Positions 26,340-59,300 of a stretch of 62,812 nt of DNA are shown here, in pieces. The position numbers were made by a program, and so were the translations under genes. Origin of the DNA: Saccoglossus kowalevskii (taxonomy: Eukaryota; Hemichordata; Enteropneusta; Harrimaniidae); contig NW_003151754.1 in the NCBI RefSeq assembly GCF_000003605.2, forward strand, positions 335,700 to 398,511, given 5' to 3'. Each line of letters starts with the position of its first letter. Position 1 is the stretch's first letter. The notes beneath the pieces are model-generated. The model did not search any database. It saw nothing but the letters and a program-made list of their open reading frames with translations, and was not told the origin of the DNA.

Positions 26340-27800
26340 ATATTGATTTTTTAGATTTTTTGAACAAATTGCATATTTTGATACTTTCAGCTCACTGAAA
26401 CCATTTTTCCTGACCCTGCTCAGCATAAAAACCCAAATGAAAATTTTTATGAATTACAGAAGTTTGCTTTGGAGAAGGTTAAAGGTTAAAGCAATAGGTA
26501 TTTTGTGGAAAAATGTAAAAAAGTTTCAGAAATGAAGCAATGTAAACAGATTTGAAATAATATTTGAATAAACACAAACATGCGCACTTTTTGACATTAT
26601 TTTGTTACACTTAAAAACATATTTCAAGCTCGGACTTGATATTAGTGAAGAGCTAACATATGGCCGAATTTAGATTCACTCTAAAACAACACAAAAAATA
26701 ACCCAAAACGAACATATTTATGCTGCAGCACAACATGGGCGTACGACCTATTAATTAAATAATAGCAATCATGTTTTTTTTTATATAGTATTCGTCAGAA
26801 TTTCGGGACTACCATAATTACACATCTTATAACTGCATATTCTCGCCATAGGAACCCTAAATCGCCATTTTGTCCGAAGAGTAGTTCGGTGACCATATAT
26901 TTTTAATCTGGATTTATCTGGATCTGGGTGAAAAATGGCGTAAAATAATGATATTTATTCATTCTGTGTGAAATCCGATGTAGGAATAGGCTCCAACTAT
27001 CATTATTGTTTTTTTAATTTTTGATTTGTTTTGATACCTTTCGTTTATTTGTGGCTATTTTGTTTGCAGTTATTCGGTTGTTCATATATTGCGATCGAGA
27101 TGCGATATATAACAAGCGTAATGCCGACAAGTTAAAATAGTCATAAATGAACAAAAATAATAAAATAAACATGGAAATTAAGGTAGAAGCCTAGTCATAA
27201 TTTTTGACACTAAATTGGTCATAAATCGCATGACAATGTTCATTAGTTTATTATGTACAATCATGAAGCTAATGTCCCATGATAAATTGAAATAACATTA
27301 TTTTGTGTGTTACAGTTAAGCTTTTAGAGAAACGTGTCCTAAAAATTTCTTTGAAAATTGCTATTTTTAGAACAATTCCATAAAACCCAATGTTAAAGAA
27401 AAAATGCATTTTTTGACACCCAGATTTAAAGCCCAGATTTTTTTAAATAATTCATAACAACAACAAGTACTCCTCATTAACAATATATGATTGTTTCAGC
27501 CTATATCACCAGACTAGATTTTGAGACACTGCATAATCTCTGCCATAGGAACCTATGGTAAAAGTGTTATAACAGTGTCAAAATGGCGACTTTCCACTAA
27601 AATACAACCATCATTTTCCCGGAAAAAGGCTGGTGACCCCCAATTTTTTTGGGGCCAATATCCCTGTATTGCCTTGGAGTACAGTTTATTGCAAAATTAA
27701 TAAAGTCTGGGTATTTTAATTTATGAGTAGGCTTCTACCTTAAAAAAATAATAAAACATATTTGAAGCCTATCCTACATCAGATGTTAATCAGATTTGGA
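26340..27800. repeat. diverged repeat surrounding TTAA MITE copy 1
   Basis: Positions 26835-26905 resemble the interior of the MITE at 27525-27645 (CCATAGGAACC and TCGGTGACC anchors). GATGTAGGAATAGGCT near 26,975 and its near reverse complement AGCCTATCCTACATC near 27,775 form an outer inverted pair. Limits are uncertain. Confidence 0.4.
27178..27743. mobile_element. TTAA-flanked MITE (piggyBac-like), copy 1
   Basis: TTAA at 27178-27181 and 27740-27743 flank inverted termini GGTAGAAGCCTAGTCATAA and TTATGAGTAGGCTTCTACC, one mismatch within the 19 bp. The interior (about 560 bp) has no ORF of note. TTAA target duplication is characteristic of piggyBac-type elements; superfamily assignment beyond that is inference. 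Confidence 0.8.
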
Positions 27801-28081
27801 ATTATTGTACCACTGAAAGGTTACAACAGAATGACAAGATTTCAATAATAGTTTAAAGAATTATAAAGGATATGATTTGTCACTTCTTTTTTTAGCGTGT
27901 TTCAGGGTCCGAACACAGGAATAATACGAATCAAGGATGCAAATACTTGTTTAGATAGGGCGCCACCTATCATTTAATGACCTCGTCCAATTCAGTTAGT
28001 TTTTATTTTTACTCGAGCAGGATATGCTGCAGACTGCGTGCAGCTATGCGGCCGGATTTTCGATAAAAAAAAGACGTTATA

Positions 28082-47010
<18,929 letters not shown>

Positions 47011-50000
47011 ATATAAAAAAAAAGAAAAGAAAACAAATCATAAATCTGGGTTCAGGTTCCGAGTACAGAGTTTTATCCTGTACTTGTTATGTATGTGATG
47101 AACCACCAGGGTTATCTGTCTGTAACTGGTTTTGTTCCAGTGTGTAGTATGTCATCAGTAACGGTGGAAAGCGATTGTCTCGCAGTCTGTGCCAAATGTC
47201 AATCTAAGTATATGCTGTGCATGCGAGAATCGGCGCAGACTGAATGAACGTTGATTTTGGTTTAGTGTGCAATAATGTCAGAATTCAACCTGTAATGTAA
47301 AACAGTGTTTTCAACTAGTCTTGTCAAGGTGAATTCTTAGAAGAGTTTTATGTAATGAAAATCTGTATGTTAGCAAACTCCTTTTGTATGGTGATTACAG
47401 TACCAAGGCTTTGCAGTTGAGTGTCATCTGTTGCATGTTGCTGCATCAGAGCTTAAAAGGCAGTAGTAGTCTGTCTTCATTTGAGATGCGTATCAACATA
47501 TACCACAATCACCGCCATTTAATTGAACTGAATCTGGTACTGGTACAATGAAGTCAGATTATTATTTGGAATTGATGTACCAGAAATTACTATCTGGTAT
47601 TGTTAAACTCAGGAGTTTGCTTTTGTATCGGAATTATGATAGCAGAAGTTTAGACCCCTCCCCCCTTCCCCTCCCCCTCCCTCTTCTCCCTTCCTGTCAT
47701 GATTTGGCCAGTATATTCAAACATATAGGAAATGGAGTTAATGGTTTTACAGTGTTGAATTTTTATCAGATTTAATTTTTTTTATAAACTTGTTTGACGA
47801 CACATTTTATCAACAGTAGTAGATATACATGTTTTATATGTGCATGTATGCATTTCATTGCCAGTGTGTTTGATTCTCTCATCCTTGCAGTAAATATAAA
47901 CGGACAACTCTCTTCTTTTTTCTGCTGCTTTAAAATTAGATGTAATTTCTAAAAAAGAGATTCACTTTCGTTCAGCAACAAACAGTTAACCACAGTGGCA
48001 AAGGATTTAACACAATGCACTAAACTCCCACAATGCACTGCACTTCTGTGCAGCAAATCATCTTGGTTAGCTGTGGAGCAAATCTTGAGCTTTTAGAAAA
48101 CTTAATAAATTTATCTCATTTTATTGAGGTATATCGTATAGCTGTCAAAGCATTTGTTTATTAATAAATGGCTAGATAGGGGGGCTCCTTGTACATTGCA
48201 CCTTGTGAAACACTCATTGTGAAATGTATTTCTATTGAATTTTTTGATTATCAGAGTCTCCATGTTTGTATTCTAGCAACAGATTTTATATACTGAAATT
48301 ATTTGTATGTATTTTAACTTTTTTTTTTAAATAAATTATTCTGATCATAAGACAATGGTAAACTTTGCCAGAATGACATAAAGAGTGATGTATCTAATAG
48401 AGCTTTTGTTCAACTCTAGTCAGAGCCCTTTAACTGGCTGGTTAACATTTTTTGCATTGTTTAGTCACGTACAACCAGCATTTAGTATTGCTTTCTTTCA
48501 ATTGTTTTTCATAATTTACATGTACTTAATTCTTTATGTTCGAAATGTGAGTCACGTTGAAATACATGTTTGTAGGATTTCTGCTGCCACAGCTTAAAAT
48601 TTGATAGAAAATTGTAGTTAGCTTTATGGTTGCAATGCAACAGCTAACATTTCTTCAACGCCAAAATAATGTTGCTTTTAACTTATGCCTTAAAGATTAA
48701 ATGTCATATCTTTAGTATTATGTTTTTTTTTTAAAATCGATGAATTTGTGCCTCAGAAATGTGTAGTTATGAATTTGTTTTGCTAGACTAACTTGGTGAC
48801 GTTGATATTCAAAGGAGTTTTTCTAAAAGTAACTTAGGTGGTACTAATGCAGATTATGGATTTCTGTGCTTACTTAAGTGGTACTAATGCAATGTATGGG
48901 GAGCCTTCTAAAAGTGCAATAATATTTATTGCACATTATTTTACACTTTATAAAACTATTATATTAAGACAACTGTGGTTGTCCTCAATAGTGTCAACGC
49001 TTTGTACGTCATGCATTAACTTTTCACGCAACAATTGAATACAAGGTGATTAACTTGTTGAATGTCCAAGTTAACGTTTGCCGAAAAAATAAACCAGAAT
49101 AATTTGTTTATTTCCTCCAAAATTGATATGCAAATTTTCAAAATTTATTACCAAAATTTTGCTGAAAAAATGGGGCATTCAAGGAGCTTATAAACATTAG
49201 AAAAATTACTGATTACTGGTGAAAATAATAGTCATCCAGTAACTGTTAAAAAATTGGGTAACTGTTGAGAGCAGTCTACCTAAGTTGACCATGTTGCCCA
49301 GAAGTCTACCTAAGTTACCAGTAACTATTGGTATTCAGTGAAGAGCAGACATTTTGTATTGACTTGTGCGAGAGTTAAGACGTACAAAGATAGGTGCTAT
49401 ATGGACCTAGTATTATGTAAAGCCTATATTGGCAGCAAAATTTATTGATAAATATGATGATTTTAAAATATTTCCTTCTTTAAAATATAAAGATTTTGTA
49501 AATTGTTTTAATTGTGTTGTTTTTTGTCTGCTTGAATTGTGCATTAATTAACCAAGTAGCTAGACGCTCATTGGACGGATTAAATATTTAAAGTTTTATC
49601 ATATCCTTGTTATCTAAAAAAAATGTATTCAACTCTCAGAATCCTACTGCCAGTCCTGTGGATTCCTACTTATTTAATTCTGTATTTTCAGTGGACGGGA
49701 AGGGGGCAGCTTTGGTAACATATTGTACTAAAGTCACACTCATTGGAAAGGGTTCTAACTACCTTCTTTATTAATTCAATAAAGGTTTTATTTCAGTGTA
49801 TCTGAAGGTGTGTTAATGAATAGCCAAGCACTGATCTTGTAGAAAGTAAAGAATACATAACATGTACAGTTTTTAACGCAAGTTTTTGAAACAAACTCCC
49901 TAAGGTGTTAAAGATTTACACATGACTGCCCAGCATGAACAATTGGTTGTAAGAACAAGTGAACACTCTAGGTAGCTGAAAGTTCAGACATAAAACTGGC

Positions 50001-50250
50001 CCCCTCAGCTGAATAGAAGTTTACTAAAAAAGAACTTTGGATTTCTCCACAAACTGTAGTTTTACTTGTGTTCGAGATTTAAAAATTGATTTCTACACAG
50101 CAGTCTTTAATGTTCTTTTGACTTCATTGAAGCATAGACCTTAGATTTCTAAGGTCTATGATTGAAACAATTATAATCCCATTATTTTTAGATTTTTAAA
50201 TGTATTTAGTTATTTGTGAAATAAATATTTTGTTTCAGTTCAAAACGTTT
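47011..50250 (+). other. probable 3' UTR and downstream flank of the RNase gene
   Basis: No ORF of note. AATAAA hexamers lie at 48114, 48330, 49778 and 50220; which is used cannot be told from sequence. The stretch contains a pyrimidine-rich run near 47,660-47,695, a direct repeat of a GTGGTACTAATGCA motif near 48,838 and 48,879, and a perfect 12-bp hairpin at 50133-50160. Regnase family mRNAs are often self-regulated by 3' UTR hairpins, so the hairpin is listed separately. Confidence 0.5.
50133..50160. promoter_or_regulatory. perfect 12-bp inverted repeat (hairpin) in the downstream region
   Basis: CATAGACCTTAG and CTAAGGTCTATG are exact reverse complements separated by ATTT. If the transcript extends this far (about 3.1 kb past the stop), it would form a 12-bp stem with a 4-nt loop. 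Confidence 0.6.
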
Positions 50251-51530
50251 GATTTTTGGAACTTGTTATATTTTATGCATGAGTTTATGTGAAAGCGATG
50301 GTTGATTTTGTGCAAGGTGGCAAGAAAAATTGACATCTTAATCTTTAGTGTTCACTCCTGCAATGTAATTTTGTAACCCTGTGTGCTTTATATCAGTACA
50401 ATTATAAGTGGCTACTTGCCAGAAATGAGATGACATGTTTCTATAGTTGAATCAATCAACAGTTCAGTGCACAAAAGACAGGAACTGCGTATTGGCAGAC
50501 ACCATTACGGAAGTCCGATAAAATGTGTATATCTGTAAAAGGCATTGGTGTATAACAGATACAGAGCAGTGTCTCTATAGAAAGGTTAAAATGATCAGTA
50601 GGTCAACTCGCCCCCACAATGCACTTGGAACTTCTAGCCTTAACCCTCATGTCTTAAAATGTGAAGAATTTCAAAATAATCTTACGTAATCTTCAGACTT
50701 TTCAAAAATAGTTCTATGGTCTTGAAAAACTTAAATTTAAGATGCTGAAAAATGTTGTCCATAATAATAATAATTTTTGCTTATCAAAACAGGCTTAGCT
50801 GAGAATACAGTGTGAAGTTTGTTGAATCAAATTCCAAATTTTGACATGTTGCTTGATTTTTAACATCTGTTGCATGAATTATGGTTAACATTATGCTATT
50901 TCTGGGGGCGGACATCGTCTGGCAACATGGTGAAAACAAAGGCCAAAAACTCTCAGAAAACGGTACTTTAAGATAGTTGTTGACTCTCCTGAACAGTGTA
51001 ACAAGATTAACCCTACATGTGAACGTGTATATATTTGGTTGTGCATGATTGCTTCCAAGTTGAGTTTGTGCCGTTTCCTCGACTTTAGCTGTTTTTCACC
51101 GGCTTTTGAACCAGCATTCCACAGCAGTGCGCACGGAGCCCAAAGAAATACATGGTACCGTAGTGCACGTCTTAGCAACATAGTTCGTTATGTGAAGTAG
51201 CTCTGCCCTCAGGAATGCATGTTTTATTTCAAACATGTCATACTACCACTGGTAATTAAACCTGTATGTGTTCAATGGAAAATTATGTCTATTTGAAGCA
51301 AAGAGAAACAAATTATAGAAAAATCATACAAATATGCACAGTGTTGAGCTGAAATTTCCGGCGAGAAAAATCAATGGAGTTAATGTCGTGACACGTACAT
51401 ATTCTTCCTTAATTATATTTTCAGAGTGCAATAACCTACATGCGTGACTTCCTCTTTGAGAAGAGATTTCCTTCAAAAATATGTGTACATGTACGTATAC
51501 TAAAGGTTGCCAATGAGCGGAAGTATATAA

Positions 51531-51717
51531 TACTGTATAATAACTTATTTTTGCTTGCAATTTATTTTCGGTGGAGGTATGATTCAGTTGAAATAAAATC
51601 CAGCGAATATACCATTTTTTCTTTAATTTTACATTCAACTTGTCAAAAATCAGTGAAAATGAATTTCATACTTAAAACACCCAAAAAGTCTTTTCAGCGA
51701 ATATTAATTTTACAGTA
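51531..51717. mobile_element. TACTGTA MITE, opposite orientation, downstream of the RNase gene
   Basis: It starts TACTGTATAATAACTTATTT and ends ATTAATTTTACAGTA. The interior (GAATTTCATACTTAAAACAC and TCTTTTCAGCGAA) is the reverse complement of the 35,230 family. Confidence 0.7.
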
Positions 51718-54629
51718 GTTGATTTAGACACAAGTCCATAACTATTGACCTTTCTTACTCAGTAGGATTTTTTTTTTTGGAGTACCATTCATTTTTTTTA
51801 AAAATCTATTTGTAAAATTTGTTTCAAAGCATTATTTCATAAAGAATAAATAGTATATAAATAATACAAATTTTAGACAAAAATGGCATATCTTATGTTT
51901 TTGCTCAAAAATCACCATCATTATGGGTGTTCTACATTTTTTTGTCAGAAATTTTATTTTATTGATTTTTATGAGCAACAGTCAATAAAGTGATGAGATA
52001 AGCATCGAGATAAGGGTCAAGGAAACCAGAAGCACATGGTATAGGCAAGGTGTTCCAATTAACAGTCGTATGTGAAAACACACTTTGACATTAAGCATAT
52101 TACAATCACCGTATCAGTCTGATTTTCTCTTTTATGAAGAAAAATTAAGACACAAACTCTCCAAGATCATTTCCAATGATTAGAATTTCATTGAAGTCAA
52201 AGCACACTGGTTAATTGTGTAATTCTACCTTTGTTGTTTTTTAGACTTTGTCCGAGTCATTGGGCTATCATGATATGAATAATAAAACAATCAATTTCCC
52301 TGTTAATCATTAGCAGGAATATCGTCATATCTTGACTGTTTGGCATGTGGTGAGTGATGATATAAATCAGGAAGTTTGAGAGTATGCATCACCCCCCCCC
52401 CCCGAGTTTATTAGGTAATTTAGGGTGTGCATCAGTGTTATATTCACTTTCATCAACCATAGTTATATTGTTTCATTTCTCAATTGAAACAAACATGTGC
52501 TACACGTTATTGTTGGTAATTCAAAGCACAAAAACTACTATACAGTGAAGGACACAAAGCTGTGGGTATTACTGATAAAATTTTCGCAATTTAGTGGCAT
52601 TTCTTAGAGACACATCATCAACGCTTTGGGCTACCATTGTCTAGCATTGTTATAACAACTTTATTTAATGCATCCTTAGAAATACAATATTTTATCGGTT
52701 AATAGCAATAAATATTCAGACAGGCTTCTGTAAGTCTAAAATCAACAAAGATGCTATCATTGTTTATTTATGATAATTATGCAAAGGAAAGGAATTTGAA
52801 TAATCCAGAATGACGGCAGAGTTCTTCAGTGAAAGATTTATGGTACAGATTCTTTCATTTTTCTCCTAATAGAACGCATTTTATGAACAATTTCAATTTA
52901 CTTATATTGCGCATATGTTTATGATTATGACTATACCGGTACATTTAACCTTGCCTCAGCGCCCGTTTTAGCAAGAATAGAGGAAATTATAAAAGAAACT
53001 GCAATCCTAACGAGAAGCTATTCTAAAAGCATCTGAGGGGGATTACCTAACTGACAGTGTACAGTATTCAATAACTCCCTAGATTAGTTTCACTTTCACA
53101 CCTGTACGTTTCCACTTCCTACCTTAGTTACGGTGTTATATTAACCTCACTTTACAAAAACGTGTTCCGCATCCAGAGTTTTGACTCAATGACACGTTCA
53201 AGAATTAACAAACTGTTCAACACATTCCCTGTGTTTAGTTCTACTCAGTATGTGTATACACGTGTTCTGAATAGAATAGAATAAAAAACTTTATTATCAC
53301 CATAACAAAAGTTTGAACTTTCTTTTTTGGCATAATACATAATAATGATTTAATTAGAAAACAACTCAAATGTCAACAGAAAATGTCAAAAATATGGATG
53401 ATGAAATAATTACCATGAATTTCATAATGAATTAAACATACATACTTACTGTTTTTGTTTATCATAAGCAGCATGAAGTTTTTGGTCATTACTGCTCATT
53501 ATGAATATAAATTTCCCTTGTAGAATCTTTTAGTGATTCCATTTTGTTTCATTCCATTCCAATTATGCGAGGTGACACATCTGCCAATAGATTTTAAACA
53601 TTTTTTGATATTCTACCGACGAACAGCTACTGCTCAAAAAGTCTAGCTAGTGAATAGTTACGAAATACTAACTACTGTATTATTCATAATATTTATTCGT
53701 CAGTTTCATGAGTTTTACTTAATGTTATCTCACTGAGTGATGATGAATAAGGACATTTCATCACAACATATGTGCATTGATTACAAATTAATGAGCAGTG
53801 AAACTTATTTATTTTTCTGTTATATTTAACTTATTGACATTTTTTTCTGTCAATTTTTCTTTGTTAAAACGATCACATTTCCTTTAGCAAAATAGCTTTA
53901 TGTTATGCTGTTCACCGAACTATTTCGCACAAGACAGACAAACCTCTAAAAAATTTATATTTTGTGATATTTTAGTTTCTATGGTAAAAAGTTCTCAGCA
54001 TATCTCAAAACTTTGCTATATATGATAAAAAAAATCGGAAAACTATAAGATAGATACTTTATGATTATAAATTATTAGGAAATTCTGATATACATACAAA
54101 CTAATTATTTTTTAGGAAATAATGCTTTTCATGGCTTCCTGGAGAAATTGATCCAAAAATGTATCGTTTTGCATTTTACCTATGTTAAAACATGGCTGAT
54201 GGAACATTTTTACATGAAAACTCATGCGTGTCCACTTTGAACTCGCCCACACATTTGATACCGGTAGTTAAAAAAACAAACAAGCTGCTCTCTGATTGGT
54301 CCAACTGTTAGGTGTTGGGGTTGGGTAGCCAATCAGGTACAATCTTGTAAATAGCTTTGCATTGACTCAATATTAGTGAAATAGTACTCCATGCATGTAT
54401 CAAATAAAAACCTGGTATTCTGACTTTTATTTTCTGAATACCTTTCTTCAGTACCTTTCTGTGGGTGACATGTTTATAAATTGTCATTTTTCCAGAATAA
54501 TTCATGGTTTGAGTTTCGTCCTACATATTGGTGGCAGAAGTGTGACTGAAATCTAAAAGAAATTCATTAAGTTATTGGAAACCCAGATAAGTTCCCTTCT
54601 CCATTATTTGTATTCAGTATATATGTGGT

Positions 54630-54975
54630 AATATCCAGTGAAATCTTTAAGGTCTAAACAGAAACTTACATTCAAAAATACTATACGGGAAAATTTAATG
54701 TCAGAGTATTTAGAATAGAACTAATATTTATTATAAATGTATGTGTATATATATATATATATTATTATATTATCATATTTGTTTATTTGAAATATACTGA
54801 GGTGTAACCTACTGTCAGTCTTAACTTAAGTCATTAAATTTAAGTTAAGTCAGGGATCTGACTCGACTAGCTTTTAAGCTATTTCAGATTCCATTTTACC
54901 TAGACTGCATGTACAATTTTGAGTATTGTATGAAATATTTTTCTAGGTAAATAAATTATTATTATTATTATTATA
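54630..54975 (+). mobile_element. possible non-LTR retrotransposon 3' tail
   Basis: An AT-rich stretch ends in TTCTAGGTAAATAAATTATT followed by an ATT microsatellite, the typical end of some LINE families. No reverse-transcriptase coding is visible; the left limit is a guess. Confidence 0.35.
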
Positions 54976-55136
54976 AATGTGCAAGGGTTATTTTCCAATG
55001 TTGTTTTATGAGCTAATGGTTGCACTTTTCTTCCAAGTTTATTATGTCTTTTCTCGTTTGATACTCCTGCTTCAGCAATTTCTATTTAAAAAAAAAATAC
55101 CGCTGTTTGCAATTTTTCGTACTTATTTATGCTTAC

Positions 55137-55263
55137 TTAAAGCGAGAGGGTCGTCACCGGTGCATGCGCGGGAATTGAGTCCCAAGCGATGATAACACAC
55201 GCTAAATATGCAAAGGCTCATGGCCATCTGACGCATGTGCAGGTGACGACTCCCCGGCTTTAA
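55137..55263. mobile_element. short GTCGTC-terminated MITE with TTAA on both sides
   Basis: TTAA at 55137 and 55260 flank AGCGAGAGGGTCGTCACC and GGTGACGACTCCCCGGCT. This is the best-preserved ends-plus-target copy, about 127 bp in length. Confidence 0.8.
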
Positions 55264-55919
55264 ATCAAAAACATTTTAATTACCATTAATAAATGTGAAC
55301 TGAAATATTCCTGTTCTGTCAATAGGGATGCTGCACCATGAAAATAAAACATTCGCATAAAAAAAAATTCAAAGAGTGAATTATTTTTGTAAAGTGAACT
55401 AGACAACACAAGAATACACCGAATGTTGTTAGCACCAGTTCATTGACACCTCGCAGAACCCTGATAAAAACGAGGCGATGCATCATTGGTCAATTATCTT
55501 TTGGTAGGTGCGATATCAGTCTTGTTTATTTAATTTTGTTGCCTTGCTGAGCAATGGATAAAATCAGCACCTTGCATGATCCTGGGGGTTAACTTGGGTT
55601 AATTGTATTTCAGTAGTCGTGATACTTATCTCCTACAAATCACGCCAAATTATTAATTCTTGGTAGTCTATGAATCAGGATGTGCATTAAAAATTACTGA
55701 ACATTTTTTCTGTCAATGTACCCGGGAGTTGGCTACCATTAATCCAAATTTCCTTGACTTTAGCAATATGGATTTATTTTATGATGTTGTTCACCAAACC
55801 TGAATAAAAATGTATTTTACACACAGAACAAATTCCATGAAAATTAAAATTTTTGAGCTATTTAACATTGGTTTCCATAGCAACAAGTTTTCATCATATC
55901 TCAATATTTTGTTTGGTTA

Positions 55920-55948
55920 AATCATAGACATAAATATTGTCTATGATT
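55920..55948. other. 11-bp perfect hairpin
   Basis: AATCATAGACA and TGTCTATGATT flank a 7-nt loop. It is between the two convergent genes. Confidence 0.7.
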
Positions 55949-56071
55949 AAATATGACAAAAAATCATAAGATTCACTGGCAATCGTAAAGAGAGACTTAT
56001 CTTTAATCCATGAAAAATGAAATTAACCATCATATATGACAACATTTTTAGACATACAAGAAATGTAAATC

Positions 56072-56077
56072 TTTATT
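56072..56077 (-). terminator. candidate polyadenylation signal of the LAS1-like gene
   Basis: AATAAA on the minus strand, about 155 nt after the stop codon. The assignment rests on position and hexamer only. Confidence 0.4.
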
Positions 56078-56230
56078 CAAATTATTTGTGCAAAACCGGT
56101 TTTGCAAAATAAAATAAACTTTCTCCTCCTTGGTGCATGAGGGCGCTATAGCAAATCAAATGCAGATAGTTGAATGTTGTAAAAAAACAGGGTAAGTATT
56201 GCTTGGAATCTGCAAAGACAGCAATAAATT

Positions 56231-56354
56231 CTAGAAAACAGTCATTTTCTGTGTGATAGCACTCATTTCTTCAGAAGTCCAAGTTTTGTTGGTGTTAACA
56301 GTATACATCAAGTCATCTGTAGAGTTTTCTATGGTTTCCATGGGAACCAGTGTC
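56231..56354 (-). CDS. LAS1-like terminal exon and stop
   Basis: Acceptor tctttcacag|GACACT, then 41 codons to TAG at 56231-56233. It ends WTSEEMSAITQKMTVF, equivalent to the LAS1L tail that contacts NOL9. Confidence 0.88.
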
Positions 56355-59300
56355 CTGTGAAAGAGAAACACAGGATGTGAATGAACAAACGAATAAACAA
56401 TTAACAAAAAGTGACCAATTGGTGAACATTTGAACTAAGCAAGTTGCCTGATAGATTAATAGGAATTATTGAAATACCGTTCAAATTAATCATATTAAGT
56501 TTTACTTGAATTAGAACCACTTTGTCTACGTTAGAAAATATTTTTTTTCCTTTACTCAATTTTGAGCTATTTTGTAATTTTTTTTTAATCGACCATTTCC
56601 TCTGAGTGTATCTAATGGTCAACTTGTTTGTTTTTGCAAATGCACTAATCAGTGTGCCTCCCTTCTATTGCAAGGAACCAATCAATCAACCTGTTAGAAG
56701 CAGCTCTTCTTAAAAAACTCATTCTGATTGGTTGGTTGCTTCCAGGATGTTCACTCATGAATATTCAAATCAAAGTTCTCAAATACAGAACAATTTGTCA
56801 CAGTATGCTGGGAGTGCAGTAGGGTAAAAATACTCTTACAGGAAAGAAAAATACTCGGGCAAGAATGGGTATGTCCTAAAAACATATACTGATAAAGGTT
56901 TGTCAAGGGAATAAAGTAAAGTTATATTTAAAAGTGTGCATACCTTTGTATTGTAGGAGTGTTTTCTGTAGTACTGGTAGGTACACCATCTAAATCATGA
57001 GGTAATTGTAGGTAGTGGGGATCATCCAATGGCTGACCTGGAACCATTCCCATGGGGTACTGTGACCATGTGATGGAATCTGTCAAACAATACACAATGT
57101 ACCAACTTTAGGCAGTGGTGAATCATTTTCAAATAATTCACAAGATATTATGTTGTCAACAAAGATTGCAATATCTCTGTCTCTGATTGTGTGATGATTA
57201 GATTCCGCTTCTTGTCAATGCATGCAGCAGTTCCCCCCAAAGTCACATTCGATAGTGAATGAATCTCGGCCAGTGGAATTGGCCTTCCCATTGAGTCTGT
57301 GGCACACTCACCCATGTTCAGCCTAAGGTAGGATTTGAACTTGGGTCTACTGGTCATGAGTCTGATGCGACAACCACTAGGCTACCAGTGACCAGTATGC
57401 AGCAGTTTGAAACCTGGACCTCACCCATTTTTGTGTGCAAATTTGAGACCACAAAAAAGTAGAATGATACATTTTGTCAATCCAATAAAATAAAATAGTA
57501 TTAAAAAAAATTTAAAACCATCATCATTTTTCAATTTTCTTGAGGACAAAAAACAAAATGAGAAATTAGCAAAGCAAAAATTCAAAAGTAGAACAAATTA
57601 ATTTTTTTCAAACACACAAAAAAAAATAACAGTCAAACAATGCTTTTGAAATACTTTCAATTAATTTAAGTCTGATAAAACCCTATCTTTGTCACTTAAA
57701 CAGACTTGAACACTTCACTACTGATCAGCAGATCAAGAAATAATATGAGTTAAGACAAAATACCTGTGCATAGTTGCCATGGCAACACATTTTCAGGTGT
57801 TGCAGCTTTTTTGTCATCCATTTTTTTTTCACCACTGGTATCATTTTTTTCTTCACATGATTCTTTTTCGTTTAACCTTTCCGTTATCTGTTCAACAGTA
57901 TAAATCATCTTGTTTTCTACTTTCTCTTTCACCCCAGACGGAATCTCGGTTTTTAAATATATTTCAGTCAGTTCAGAGATTTGTTTTTGTGCGTTGTTCG
58001 TGATCGCTGGACGCACGTAAGGAATAATACTGAAATCAACATAAAATAACAAACAATAGACGTTTAATGAGATCATAATCTTATAATAAGAAATATTTTA
58101 CACAGAAGTACGACATGTATTACCGGTACCAAGAATTTCTTAACAAAAATGAGTTGTATGATGTGTGTCCAGACGACAGTCGATTAACTTCTGAAATGTG
58201 ACAACTTTTTTCAACTGAGCTCAAAATACCAAAATTCTATTTTATCCCTAGTTTAGATTGTTTTAACAGAATTCAATCATTTTGAAAATCAGCTTTTGTA
58301 AGGTAGGCCTGACTGAAAAGTAATGAGAAATGATTTTTGCCAACTTCAATTGCATTTTTAGGGTAGTGACTGGTAAATAAAAAGTTACATTTCAATTCCG
58401 TAGGTGGACGAAAATAAAACTTGTAACTCCTTGTTATTAAATACTGTTGTTCCATCATACCTTGGTAGTAAAGCTAGTGTATATTTGGCAGGGTTCTCTA
58501 CGCACAGGTCTAGTAAGTGTCTCCACTGCATGTTGTACATTGACCCTGGGGAGGTCGAGTCACCGGTCGTGGCACCTGACAAACACATAATATAAAACTT
58601 GTTGGCAGAATTCTTAACAGTCTGTGTATTGTTACTGCGTTTGTTGTAAGCGTGTTATGAATGAAGTCCACAACACATATATCCACCATTATTAATACAC
58701 AAATGTAATACAAGGTCATATGGTAGAACTGGAAATTATTTGCATAGTTTTAAATTTGTGCAACTCATGGGGAACAAAATTACATGACAAAATACAAAAA
58801 TGTGTGATACTTGTGATTTTGGTTGATATGTTCCTTTGTTGGTGACGCTTTATTTCTCTTCAGTACACTACATATAATTGTGTCGGCCATTGTTGTGAAC
58901 ATGAACTACTGGGTACCATAATTTTTTCCTAAAATGTTTTCAATCATATTACAGATTTGTTTCTGTTGAATAGAGTACCAGTCTGAGATAACTAGATAAA
59001 TTTTAATAATGGTCAAACTGAATCAGGATTTTTAGTTATTCAAAATGATCGTGATCGGAACTACTCCAACACTTTATTTGAATGCTATTAAACAGCAACA
59101 CATTTGTCAACTGCAGCTCGCTACGGTAATGATTTGTCAAACCATTATTTTAAACCATTAAACCATGATTAGTATCATCGATGATTGCATGTACTCATGA
59201 TAGAGTAATGCATATGGATGAGCACATCAAAAGTGATTTCTAAATCGGTGAATCGGGATCTGACCTGCCATAACTGATTCTCATAGCTAATGTACAATAA

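Larger units (their letters stand above)
50250..56071. other. intergenic space between the two convergent genes
   Basis: AT-rich, with a TACTGTA MITE (51,531), a poly-C run near 52,390, a LINE-like tail (54.97 kb), a GTCGTC MITE (55,137) and a hairpin (55,920). No gene recognised. Confidence 0.6.
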
